Origin: CAYSIX01 sp964431205
GTDB taxonomy: Bacteria > Planctomycetota > Phycisphaerae > Phycisphaerales > Phycisphaeraceae
Assembly (NCBI GenBank): GCA_964431205.1
Contig: CAYSIX010000150.1
Location: forward strand, 1-10,332
Reading direction: 5' to 3'
DNA length: 10,332 nucleotides
The notes beneath the pieces are model-generated. The model worked only from the letters and a program-made list of their open reading frames with translations, had not been told where the DNA came from and made no database searches. The position numbers and the translations under genes are program-made. Of the stretch, positions 1 through 6,202 are shown in pieces (within the stretch, counting starts at the first letter, position 1; every line of letters begins with the position of its first letter).

Positions 1-66
1 CACGTCACATCAAGCGAGCCGTCATTTCGCCGCCGACCCCGGCCCCGGAACTTCGCGCCGTCCGGT

Positions 67-72
67 TATCAT
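67..72 (+). promoter_or_regulatory. Putative -10 box of yjbQ, leaderless arrangement
   Basis: TATCAT lies exactly six bases before the ATG at 79, and there is no Shine-Dalgarno sequence between them. With the usual six-base discriminator, transcription would begin on the A of the start codon. TATCAT fits the TANNNT pattern known for leaderless genes in Deinococcus and actinobacteria. No good -35 element is visible. The same box at the same distance precedes queF at 3810. Confidence 0.45.
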
Positions 73-78
73 GCCCCC

Positions 79-483
79 ATGATCACGACACGGTTCGAGG
101 TCCGCACGCGGCAGCGCGATCAGATGCTTGACATCACCGCACGGGTCCAGCAGGCGGTCCAGGACGCGGGCGTGGATCAGGGCCGCGTGGTCGTGTACGT
201 GCCCCACACGACGGCGGGGATCACCATCAACGAGAACGCCGACCCGGACGTGGTGCACGACGTGCTCGCCCAGCTCGACGCGATGGTGCCCTGGAGCCAG
301 CCGTTTTACCAGCACGGGGAGGGCAACTCGGCCTCCCACGTCAAGGCGTCGATGATGGGCTCGAGCGTGACCGTCCTGATCGAGGGCGGGCGGCTGGTGC
401 TGGGCACGTGGCAGGGCATCTGGTTCTGCGAGTTCGACGGCCCGCGGACGCGGACGGTGGTGGCGGCGGTGAGCAGCGGTTGA
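79..483 (+). CDS. YjbQ/UPF0047 family protein (secondary thiamine-phosphate synthase-like)
   Basis: This 134-residue protein matches the YjbQ (UPF0047) family over its full length, which is usually about 130-140 residues. The diagnostic HTTAGITINENADP block is at 43-56. It is followed by YQHGEGNSASHVKASMMG around 77-94, with His79, Asn83, His87 and Lys89, and by GTWQGIWFCEFDGPRTR at 109-125. Family members are small trimeric cytosolic proteins; E. coli YjbQ shows weak thiamine-phosphate synthase activity, but the physiological role is unsettled. The ATG is chosen because the family normally begins with this short beta strand. There is no ribosome-binding site, only a -10-like TATCAT six bases upstream. 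The gene stands alone and converges on the ROK kinase. The family call is firm and the biochemical role uncertain. Confidence 0.93.
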   Translation: MITTRFEVRTRQRDQMLDITARVQQAVQDAGVDQGRVVVYVPHTTAGITINENADPDVVHDVLAQLDAMVPWSQPFYQHGEGNSASHVKASMMGSSVTVLIEGGRLVLGTWQGIWFCEFDGPRTRTVVAAVSSG

Positions 484-772
484 GCCGGGGCGTCATGGAC
501 GGAGTCGGGCGGCAGAATCGCGGCGCGGGCGAACCACTCTCAGGCCGCGTAGTGCTGGCAATTATCGGAGCTGATTCTCCCACAGGCTTGCGGTCCGACG
601 GCGCCCACCCCGCCCGTGCAGGGGTCCACCGCGCAATAAAAAAACCCCGCTGCCGCCGAAGCGACAACGGGGCGGAGGGGAGAAAGCAGTGTTGACACCG
701 ATCACTTCGACGCATCACCTCTAGGGACTGTAATTTTTAGGCGACGCGAACCCCGTTCGTCAAGTGCCGAGA
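484..772. other. Convergent intergenic region between yjbQ and the ROK kinase gene
   Basis: This 289-base gap separates two converging genes. Its one clear element is the minus-strand terminator at 645-672. Short AT-rich patches sit near 555-565 and 729-739. A perfect TTGACA occurs at 692-697 on the plus strand, but no acceptable -10 lies 15-19 bases downstream. I see no plus-strand terminator for yjbQ and no credible coding sequence. Confidence 0.6.
635..672 (-). terminator. Intrinsic terminator of the gatC-gatA-ROK operon
   Basis: Read on the minus strand, 672 to 645 forms a 12-pair stem with no mismatch (two G-U wobbles) capped by a TTCG tetraloop closed by C-G, the exceptionally stable cUUCGg type. 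Seven T residues (644-638) follow at once. On the plus strand the two wobbles become C-A mismatches and there is no T tract, so direction is unambiguous. It lies about 100 bases beyond the ROK stop codon. Confidence 0.92.
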
Positions 773-1786
773 TTACCTAACTTCACATTTTTCTGCCGCT
801 TTGTCAAGTCCCCCCGAATCCAGGCCCTCGAGCCGGTCGCGAGCCAGCAGGGCCGCCCCGACCGGGCCGGCGTCGTCCTCCAGCTCGCTGGCGACCAGCC
901 GGCAGTCCCGCAGGTCCTCCGGGAACACGTGCTCCAGGAACGACTCGCGGATCCGCTGCATCCACCGCTCATCCAGCGCCTCGGTCACCCCGCCGCCGAC
1001 CACGACGCACGGCAGGGCCAGCAGCGTCACCGCGTTGGCGATCGTGATGCCAATGTACCGCGCCGCTTCGTCCAGGACACGCGTAACCAACGGATCGTCG
1101 GCCGCATAAGCCTTCGAGAGCACCTTCGAACGGATCTTATCCAGGTTCCCGCCGGTCAGCTCCGTGACCGCGCTTGGGTGGTTGGCGAGGATGAGCTGCC
1201 GCAGCAGGTTGGCCACGGCCGTGCGACTGGCCAGGCTCTCGACCGTCTGTCGCCCGAAGGCCGCGTCCGCCTGGATGATCGTGTGCCCGATCTCGCCGGC
1301 GGTCAGCTTCGCGCCGTGGTAGAGCCGACCACCCAGCACCAGCCCCCCGCCGATCCCCGTGCCGACGAAGATCCCCAACATGTCGTCGTAGCCCCGGCCA
1401 GCCCCGGCCATGTGCTCGCCCCACGCCCCCACGTTCACGTCGTTGTCCACCACCACCGGCACATTCAACTCCCCGGAGAGCACCTCACCCAGCGGGTAGT
1501 CCCGCCACCTCAGATTGACCGCGTTGAGCACCACCCCACGCCGCACGTCGATCGCGCCCGGCGCCCCGATGCCCAGCCCCGCGACGTCCGACATCGACAG
1601 GCCCGCCTTCTCGACCACCGTCGCGACCAGCTTGGTCAGCCGCTTGATCACCGCGTCGGCGCCGGACTCGGCCTTGGTCTTCGTGCCGTCGCGCGCCAGC
1701 ATCGCGCCCTCGGCGTCGAGGATGCCGCACTGGATGTTCGTGCCGCCAAGGTCGATCCCGACATACGCGCCTGCCTTGTCTGCCAT
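773..1786 (-). CDS. ROK family sugar kinase (glucokinase-like), zinc-motif-less
   Basis: This 337-residue cytosolic kinase has the ROK/ASKHA fold and probably phosphorylates glucose or a related hexose with ATP. The phosphate-binding DLGGT is at 12-16. Asp116 in VDNDVN is the expected catalytic base, a second glycine-rich loop (VGTGIGGG) is at 141-148, and GEIGH (164-168) carries the sugar-binding Glu and His. VVVGGGV is at 261-267. No helix-turn-helix precedes the domain, so it is a kinase rather than a NagC-type repressor. Odd feature: the family's CxCGxxGC zinc motif, expected near 175-185, is absent; that stretch contains no cysteine. The ATG at 1786 lies five bases after the gatA stop, with GAGGGG (overlapping the end of gatA) as ribosome-binding site, implying translational coupling. 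Substrate is inferred; N-acetyl sugars or mannose are alternatives. Confidence 0.9.
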   Translation of the reverse strand: MADKAGAYVGIDLGGTNIQCGILDAEGAMLARDGTKTKAESGADAVIKRLTKLVATVVEKAGLSMSDVAGLGIGAPGAIDVRRGVVLNAVNLRWRDYPLGEVLSGELNVPVVVDNDVNVGAWGEHMAGAGRGYDDMLGIFVGTGIGGGLVLGGRLYHGAKLTAGEIGHTIIQADAAFGRQTVESLASRTAVANLLRQLILANHPSAVTELTGGNLDKIRSKVLSKAYAADDPLVTRVLDEAARYIGITIANAVTLLALPCVVVGGGVTEALDERWMQRIRESFLEHVFPEDLRDCRLVASELEDDAGPVGAALLARDRLEGLDSGGLDKAAEKCEVR

Positions 1787-1791
1787 GGTGC

Positions 1792-3282
1792 TTACCCCTC
1801 GACCGCGGCGTCCAGCCCCGTCAGTGTCGGGCGGCGCCGGCCGTGGTCCGTCTGTTTCTCGTAGATCCGGGCGATGCGCAGCAGCTCCGCCTCGGCGAAC
1901 GCCGGGGCCAGCAGTTGCATGCCGATCGGCAGCGCCGGCGTCTCGCCCCGGGGTTCGGTGTACCCGCCGGGCACGCTGATCCCGGGGATCCCCGCCAGCG
2001 GCGCCGCCACCGTGTACACGTCGTTCAGATACATCGCCAGCGGGTCGTCGAGCTTCTCGCCCAGGCGGAACGCGGGTCCGGGCGTCGTCGGGCACAGGAT
2101 CGCGTCGCAACGCTCGAACGCGTGATCAAAGTCCTGTTTGATCAGTCGTCGCACCTTCAGCGCCCGCAGGTAGTACGCGTCGTAATACCCGCTGGACAGC
2201 GCGTAGGACCCGAGCATGATGCGCCGCTTGACCTCCTCGCCGAAGCCCTCGGCCCGGCTGCGGCAGTACAGGTCCATCAGGTCGCTGGCGTCTTTGGCGC
2301 GGTGGCCGTAGTGCACCCCGTCGTATCGGGCCAGGTTGCTCGACGCCTCGGCGGGCACCACGATGTAGTACGCGGAGATGCCGTAGTCGGTGTGCGGCAG
2401 GTCGACCTCGAGCAGCTCGGCGCCCGCGTCGCGGAAGACGGCGATGGCCTCGTCGAGCGCCGCGGCTACGGCCGGGTCGTTGGCGTCCGAGACGTACTGC
2501 CTGCCGATGCCGATGCGAAGCCGCCGCGGCGCACGGTCCACGTCGGTCAGGTCCTCGGGCACGGGCACGTCGGCCGAGGTCGAGTCCATCGGGTCGTGGC
2601 CGGCGATGACCCGCAGCAGCAGCGCGGCGTCGGCGACGGTGTGCGTGATCGGTCCGATCTGGTCGAGGCTCGAGGCGAAGGCGACCAGGCCGTAGCGCGA
2701 CACACGACCGTAGGTCGGCTTCATGCCCACGACCCCGCACAACGCCGCGGGCTGGCGGATCGACCCGCCCGTGTCGGTGCCCAAGGCGCCCGCGGCGAGG
2801 TCGGCCGCCATTGCCACCGCCGACCCGCCGGACGAGCCACCCGGCGAACGCTCGGGGTCCCACGGGTTGCGCACCGCCCCGAACGCGCAGTGCTCGCACG
2901 ACGAGCCCATCGCGAACTCGTCCATGTTCGTCTTGCCCAGCACGATCGCACCGGCGTCCTCCAGCCGGCGGACGGCCGTCGCCGTGTACGGGGCACGGAA
3001 GTGCTCGAGGATCCGCGAGGAGCAGGTCGTGTGCCCGTAGTCCGTGCACAGCAGGTCCTTCAGCGCGATCGGGACACCGGCCAGCGGCCCGGTGATCCGC
3101 CCGGCGTCCACCTGCCGGGCCCGATCCAGCGCCCGCTCGGCGTACACCTCGTGATACGCGTTCAGCGCCGGATTCAGCCGCTCGATCCGCTCGAGGTAGG
3201 CACGCGTGGCCTGCTCGGCCGAGAGCCGGCCCGACGCGATCGCGTCGCGAAGCTCGGTCAGTGTGGTCTGCGTCGGGTCCAT
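1792..3282 (-). CDS. gatA: Aspartyl/glutamyl-tRNA(Asn/Gln) amidotransferase subunit A
   Basis: GatA is the glutaminase subunit of GatCAB. It releases ammonia from glutamine, which GatB uses to convert Glu-tRNA(Gln) or Asp-tRNA(Asn) to the correct aminoacyl-tRNA. The 496 residues match normal GatA length. The amidase-signature triad is intact: Lys75 in PIALKD, the cis-serine Ser150 in SPGGSSGGS, and nucleophile Ser174 in GTDTGGSIRQPA. All three sit four residues earlier than in the S. aureus enzyme (K79, S154, S178). The sequence KTNMDEFAMGSS at 117-128 is also typical. The ATG at 3282 gives the usual N-terminus; only a weak GAGACG precedes it. gatC lies 87 bases upstream, consistent with co-transcription. 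gatB is not in the window. A generic amidase is unlikely given gatC next door. Confidence 0.97.
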   Translation of the reverse strand: MDPTQTTLTELRDAIASGRLSAEQATRAYLERIERLNPALNAYHEVYAERALDRARQVDAGRITGPLAGVPIALKDLLCTDYGHTTCSSRILEHFRAPYTATAVRRLEDAGAIVLGKTNMDEFAMGSSCEHCAFGAVRNPWDPERSPGGSSGGSAVAMAADLAAGALGTDTGGSIRQPAALCGVVGMKPTYGRVSRYGLVAFASSLDQIGPITHTVADAALLLRVIAGHDPMDSTSADVPVPEDLTDVDRAPRRLRIGIGRQYVSDANDPAVAAALDEAIAVFRDAGAELLEVDLPHTDYGISAYYIVVPAEASSNLARYDGVHYGHRAKDASDLMDLYCRSRAEGFGEEVKRRIMLGSYALSSGYYDAYYLRALKVRRLIKQDFDHAFERCDAILCPTTPGPAFRLGEKLDDPLAMYLNDVYTVAAPLAGIPGISVPGGYTEPRGETPALPIGMQLLAPAFAEAELLRIARIYEKQTDHGRRRPTLTGLDAAVEG

Positions 3283-3369
3283 CGCGTCTCGTTCAGTGGG
3301 GCAGGCGGCGGTTACTGTCGACCGGGCCGCCCTCCGGCTGCTGGTGCGCCACTGCCTTGCCGTTGCGGC

Positions 3370-3684
3370 TCACGCGCTGCCGCCGGCGTCACCGAGCACC
3401 TTCGGCACGCGGAAGTACGCCTCAAACGCCGACTCCGGCGCGTTCGCCAACGCTTCGGACACCGGCATCCCCGGCCGCTCCCGGTCCTCCCGAAGCACGT
3501 TCGTCAGCGCCAGCGGATGCGACAGCGGCTCGACCGACTCGACGTCCAGCTCGTTCAGGCGGGCGATGTGCTCCAGCACGCTCTCGAGCTTGGCCGCGTG
3601 GTCGTGGATCTCATCGTCGCTCAGGTGCAGCCGGCTGAGCTGGGCCGCGTGCCGCACGTCCTGTTCCGTGATCTGCTTGCTCAT
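3370..3684 (-). CDS. gatC: Aspartyl/glutamyl-tRNA(Asn/Gln) amidotransferase subunit C
   Basis: GatC is the small subunit that wraps around GatA and stabilises the GatA-GatB complex. The 104 residues are typical in length. The N-terminus (MSKQITEQDVRHAAQLSRL) is the family hallmark, followed by the helical LESVLEHIARLNELDVESVEP (33-53) and the PLSHPLALTNVLREDRE turn. The reading frame runs on to 3792, but the family begins at this ATG, and the upstream extension is Arg/Ala/Gly-rich with no homology I recognise. No Shine-Dalgarno sequence is present. A TATATT box ends eight bases before the ATG, which predicts a leader of 0-2 nucleotides. It is first in the gatC-gatA-ROK operon and divergent from queF. 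Confidence 0.95.
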   Translation of the reverse strand: MSKQITEQDVRHAAQLSRLHLSDDEIHDHAAKLESVLEHIARLNELDVESVEPLSHPLALTNVLREDRERPGMPVSEALANAPESAFEAYFRVPKVLGDAGGSA

Positions 3685-3692
3685 CGGTGTCG

Positions 3693-3698
3693 AATATA
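3693..3698 (-). promoter_or_regulatory. Putative -10 box of the gatC operon, near-leaderless
   Basis: On the minus strand TATATT reads from 3698 to 3693, eight bases before the gatC ATG. A weak -35 candidate, TTCGCC (3721-3716), sits 17 bases further upstream. The predicted start point is 3686-3684, leaving almost no 5' leader. It is the most AT-rich spot in the 125-base gap between the divergent gatC and queF genes. Confidence 0.45.
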
Positions 3699-3797
3699 TC
3701 AGAACCCGGCCCCCCGGCGAACGCCGCATGACCACCGCCGCGGAGCCGGCCGCTGCAGCACCCTCGGGACGCCGACCACGATTCCACGCCAAGGCGA

Positions 3798-3803
3798 TAT
3801 CAT
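3798..3803 (+). promoter_or_regulatory. Putative -10 box of queF, leaderless arrangement
   Basis: TATCAT stands exactly six bases before the queF ATG at 3810, so a normal discriminator would put +1 on the start codon itself. No Shine-Dalgarno sequence is close enough to use, and no convincing -35 is visible. Box and spacing are identical to those upstream of yjbQ (67-72). Confidence 0.45.
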
Positions 3804-3809
3804 CCTCCC

Positions 3810-4187
3810 ATGGCCGCCGCCGACCTGCTCGAGTGCTTCGACAATCCGCACCCCGAACGCGACTACGTCATCGAACACGTCGCCGAGGAGTTCACCAGCC
3901 TGTGCCCCAAGACGGGCCACCCCGACTTCGGCCGCGTCGTGCTGCGCTACACGCCCGACCGGCTCTGCGTCGAGCTCAAGAGCCTCAAGCTGTACTACCA
4001 GAGCTACCGCAACGAGGGAATCTTCTACGAAGCGGTCACCAACCGGATCGCCGACGACCTGATCGCGCTGATGCGGCCGCGGTGGCTCGAGCTGGAGACC
4101 CGGTGGACCGGCCGCGGCGGGATCCGCTCCACGATCCGCGTGACGCACGGTCGCCGTGGCGAGCAAGCGCCACCGGCCAACCCGTAA
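3810..4187 (+). CDS. queF: NADPH-dependent 7-cyano-7-deazaguanine reductase (short, unimodular QueF)
   Basis: QueF reduces the nitrile of preQ0 to the aminomethyl group of preQ1, the base inserted into tRNA on the way to queuosine. At 125 residues it is the short, single-T-fold (B. subtilis) type but lacks that enzyme's N-terminal extension. The catalytic pair is present: Cys32 in SLCPKTGHPDFG, which forms the covalent thioimide, and Asp39. The family motif ELKSLKLY is at 55-62, then SYRNEGIFYEAVTNRI (65-80) and the GRGGI turn at 101-105. Glu74 is kept, but the residue before it, His in B. subtilis QueF, is Tyr73. The start matches the family, with a -10-like box just upstream. It converges on fmdB 28 bases away and is divergent from gatC. 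No other queuosine gene is in view. Confidence 0.96.
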   Translation: MAAADLLECFDNPHPERDYVIEHVAEEFTSLCPKTGHPDFGRVVLRYTPDRLCVELKSLKLYYQSYRNEGIFYEAVTNRIADDLIALMRPRWLELETRWTGRGGIRSTIRVTHGRRGEQAPPANP

Positions 4188-4215
4188 CGGGCACGCCATC
4201 CGACCGCGATCGGCC

Positions 4216-4449
4216 TCATCCGGCGCCCATGCCGCACGACCCGGGCGCGTCGCCGCAGCGCGGGCACATCGCCGGCGGCGCCTGCGGGCCCGAGGCGTTC
4301 GGTGAGGCGACCGCGAAGACGCTGTGCTTGCGCGAAGTGTGCGTCGCGCCGCACCGCTCACACGCGATCGGCGAGTCCGCCTCGGCGCCGCGCCGAAGCG
4401 CCTCGGTCACCGCGCCACACTCACGACACTCGTACTCGTACAGCGGCAT
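4216..4449 (-). CDS. FmdB family zinc-ribbon protein
   Basis: This 77-residue protein starts MPLYEYECRECG, the signature of the FmdB putative regulatory protein family. The zinc ribbon is formed by Cys8/Cys11 and Cys30/Cys33. A second cysteine cluster, CPRCGDAPGSCGM (62-74), lies at the C-terminus, as in many FmdB proteins. The family is named after a gene near the Methylophilus formamidase operon; its function is not established in most bacteria, although nucleic-acid binding is often assumed. GGGAGG six to seven bases before the ATG supports the start. It lies 59 bases downstream of the secreted-protein gene on the same strand, so co-transcription is likely, and it converges on queF. Confidence 0.93.
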   Translation of the reverse strand: MPLYEYECRECGAVTEALRRGAEADSPIACERCGATHTSRKHSVFAVASPNASGPQAPPAMCPRCGDAPGSCGMGAG

Positions 4450-4508
4450 CCAACGCCTCCCTCGATTGACACGCGTGCCCGCGCCGCGCGGCCGCAGTTC
4501 TGACGCCC

Positions 4509-5174
4509 CTACCGCTGCAGGTTGCCCCGATCCAGGTCGATCTGATAAAGCGTCGGCAGCAGGTAGTTCGCGCCGCGGTACACAAATACCTCACCCGAAA
4601 CGACGAACACCACCCTGTCACCCCTTTCCTGCACGATCCGCTCCATCGACTCGAGGTTGCGGCACGGCAGCATGATCATCGGCAGCTCGGGGGACTCGCG
4701 GTCGTCGGCCTCGAACTGATAAAGCACGTGACCACCGTCGGGTGAGCGCACGAGCCGCCCGCGACGCCGATCGACGAACTCGCCCTCGCGGCGAAGCGGC
4801 GGCGGTTCCTGGCCGGGTGCCAGGCCCAGCACCGATCGGTCCAGGTCCACGTCGGGTGCCGGCAGACCGACCCGGCCCGGGATCGTGCGCGCCGACGGCT
4901 GCCGCTCGGGGGCCACGACCGGCGGCGGTTGACGCAGACGGTCCAGCTCACGCAGGACGTCGTCGGCCGGCGGCGCAGACGTCGACGCCTCCCCCTCGGT
5001 CGCGTCCGCGTCGGTGCCGGCATCGGCCTCCTCCCGCTCGGCGGCCTCTTGGCCGATCGTGAGCGTCGGCGGCTCGTCGGCGGGCGCCTGTGCCATGCTC
5101 AGCGTGATACACGAGAGCGCCGTCACGCCGCAGGCGGTCACGAACCAGTGTCGACGGGTGCGAGTGGCTTGCAT
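4509..5174 (-). CDS. Secreted protein of unknown function with acidic linker
   Basis: I do not recognise a named family. The 221-residue product starts with a signal peptide: basic RTRRHW, a hydrophobic stretch at about 11-28, and a likely signal peptidase I site after AQA (28-30). Residues 41-72 are a Glu/Asp/Ala-rich low-complexity linker, and 83-130 are Pro/Arg-rich. The compact, more conserved-looking part is 131-221. It includes HVLYQFEAD, MIMLPCRNLESMERIV and VVFVVSGEVFVYRGANYLL, whose beta-rich pattern ending in YRG-NYLL suggests a small beta-barrel or OB-like domain (inference). The frame is open up to 5207, but AAGGAGG five bases before 5174 and the signal peptide fix the start. It probably acts in the periplasm or outer envelope. 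It lies between the TIM-barrel gene and fmdB. Confidence 0.8.
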   Translation of the reverse strand: MQATRTRRHWFVTACGVTALSCITLSMAQAPADEPPTLTIGQEAAEREEADAGTDADATEGEASTSAPPADDVLRELDRLRQPPPVVAPERQPSARTIPGRVGLPAPDVDLDRSVLGLAPGQEPPPLRREGEFVDRRRGRLVRSPDGGHVLYQFEADDRESPELPMIMLPCRNLESMERIVQERGDRVVFVVSGEVFVYRGANYLLPTLYQIDLDRGNLQR

Positions 5175-5179
5175 GTGGG

Positions 5180-5186
5180 CCTCCTT
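5180..5186 (-). promoter_or_regulatory. Strong ribosome-binding site fixing the secreted-protein start
   Basis: AAGGAGG (minus strand, 5186 to 5180) is a near-perfect Shine-Dalgarno sequence five bases before the ATG at 5174. It decides against the in-frame ATG at 5207, which would bury the signal peptide behind eleven polar residues. Confidence 0.85.
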
Positions 5187-5237
5187 ACCCTTGGAGTCTT
5201 CGGGCACGCACGGCGGGCCGATGCGACGCCGAGCGCA

Positions 5238-6110
5238 CTAATTGTACTCAGCGCCCAACTCGTCGAGCAGGCGCTTGGCCGTCTCCGCGGCGAGGTGAAA
5301 CGCATCCTTCGGGCCCAGGTCCTTCAACGCCTCGTTCGATCGGCCGGAGGGCCCGGTCGCGAGCACGGCCTCGGAGTGAGCCAGGTGCGGCTCGAGCGCC
5401 ACGGGCCCGGACCAGCCCATCGCCACGGCGTCGGCAAGGATGTCGCGTGCCCGCCCGTTGCCCTCGCCCAGCGGCACGTGCATCGGCTTGGGCGGTGCGG
5501 TCGAGTCCTTGAAGTGGAAGCTGTCGGTCGCGCCCTTGAGGCGTCGCCAGTTCGCCCACACGTCGTCGCCGGACTGGTTGAAGTTGTCGAAGTCGAAGAT
5601 CAGGCGGAACGTCTGCCCGTCGCGGAGCTCATCGGCAATGACCTGCACCTGCTCGCACCGGTCGCCGAAGATGTGCCGCTCGTTCTCGTGGTACAGCACG
5701 AGGCTGTGTTTTTCAGCCAGGTCGCGCAGCCGGCGAAGCCGATCGAGCGACTCGCGTTGCCACTCGTCCATCGGCGCCCCGCCCTTGTTGAAGTAACTGA
5801 AGATGCGGACCCAGCGGCAGTTGAACACGTCGGCGAGTCTGGCCAGGTGCTCGAGCTTGTCCAGGTCACTCTGGAAGTCGTCGGCGATGTCGATCTTGCC
5901 GATCGGCGAGCCGAACATCTGCACGTACACCTTCGCCGCGTCCAGGTTTCGCTTGACCCCCTGCGCGACGTCCAGCGGAAGCGCGGCGATGTTGTGGCCG
6001 TCCACGTTCCGCAGGTCCACGCGGTGAAGGCCTGCGCGTTGCAGCGCGGCGATCTGCTCCGCGATGGTTCCACCGGCCTCATCCGCAAACGCGCTGAACG
6101 TCCACGTCAT
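5238..6110 (-). CDS. Sugar phosphate isomerase/epimerase-like TIM-barrel protein
   Basis: This 290-residue protein belongs to the xylose isomerase-like / AP endonuclease 2 TIM-barrel superfamily. Likely metal ligands lie at the strand ends in the expected order: Glu142 (HENE, 141-144), Asp175 or Asp173 (FDFDNFN), His199 (FHFKD) and Glu240 (LEPH). The loop PLGEGNG (213-219) is the usual substrate-side motif. Members isomerise or epimerise sugars, inositols or hydroxypyruvate, so substrate cannot be read from sequence. No signal peptide is present, so it is cytosolic, in line with the start MTWTFSAFADE. AGGAG seven bases upstream supports the start. It follows the lipoprotein gene after a hairpin-rich 92-base gap and precedes the secreted-protein gene. 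Confidence 0.9.
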   Translation of the reverse strand: MTWTFSAFADEAGGTIAEQIAALQRAGLHRVDLRNVDGHNIAALPLDVAQGVKRNLDAAKVYVQMFGSPIGKIDIADDFQSDLDKLEHLARLADVFNCRWVRIFSYFNKGGAPMDEWQRESLDRLRRLRDLAEKHSLVLYHENERHIFGDRCEQVQVIADELRDGQTFRLIFDFDNFNQSGDDVWANWRRLKGATDSFHFKDSTAPPKPMHVPLGEGNGRARDILADAVAMGWSGPVALEPHLAHSEAVLATGPSGRSNEALKDLGPKDAFHLAAETAKRLLDELGAEYN

Positions 6111-6150
6111 GCACTCGCTCCTATCGAACCGCGGCCCGGCCGGCCCTGTC

Positions 6151-6195
6151 GCGGCGCGGTACGGCCGCGCCGCCGGGCACCGGACGCGCCGGTGC
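6151..6195. repeat. Two tandem GC-rich hairpins in the lipoprotein/TIM-barrel gap
   Basis: Two perfect stem-loops stand side by side: 6177-6183 pairs with 6189-6195 (7 bp, 5-base loop), and 6151-6159 pairs with 6165-6173 (9 bp, 5-base loop). A GGCCGGCC palindrome follows at 6138-6145. The first stem begins eight bases after the lipoprotein stop codon. Neither has a T tract, so they are not ordinary intrinsic terminators. They may stabilise or partially terminate the upstream message. Confidence 0.7.
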
Positions 6196-6202
6196 GTTCA
6201 GG

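Noticed and set aside
341..718. A 125-codon minus-strand frame overlapping the yjbQ 3' end and the terminator
   Set aside because: Pro/Arg/Ser-rich with no family resemblance, and it runs through the intrinsic terminator hairpin and T tract.
692..720. A perfect TTGACA (-35 consensus) on the plus strand after yjbQ
   Set aside because: No acceptable -10 falls 15-19 bases downstream (TGTAAT is 31 away), and no plus-strand gene follows before 3810.
764..1864. A 366-codon plus-strand frame antisense to the ROK kinase
   Set aside because: Its composition is typical of a shadow frame in GC-rich DNA, and the ROK motifs lie on the other strand.
1843..4062. A 739-codon open frame on the plus strand, antisense to gatA and gatC
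   Set aside because: The product is low-complexity Arg/Val/His/Gln-rich and mirrors gatA in the opposite frame. High third-position GC removes stop codons; gatA and gatC with intact motifs occupy this DNA.
4175..4215. Palindromes CCCGTTACGGG-like at the queF stop and CCGACCGCGATCGG as a bidirectional terminator
   Set aside because: The stems are only four pairs each and neither strand has a T tract. Convergent queF and fmdB may have a Rho-dependent end instead.
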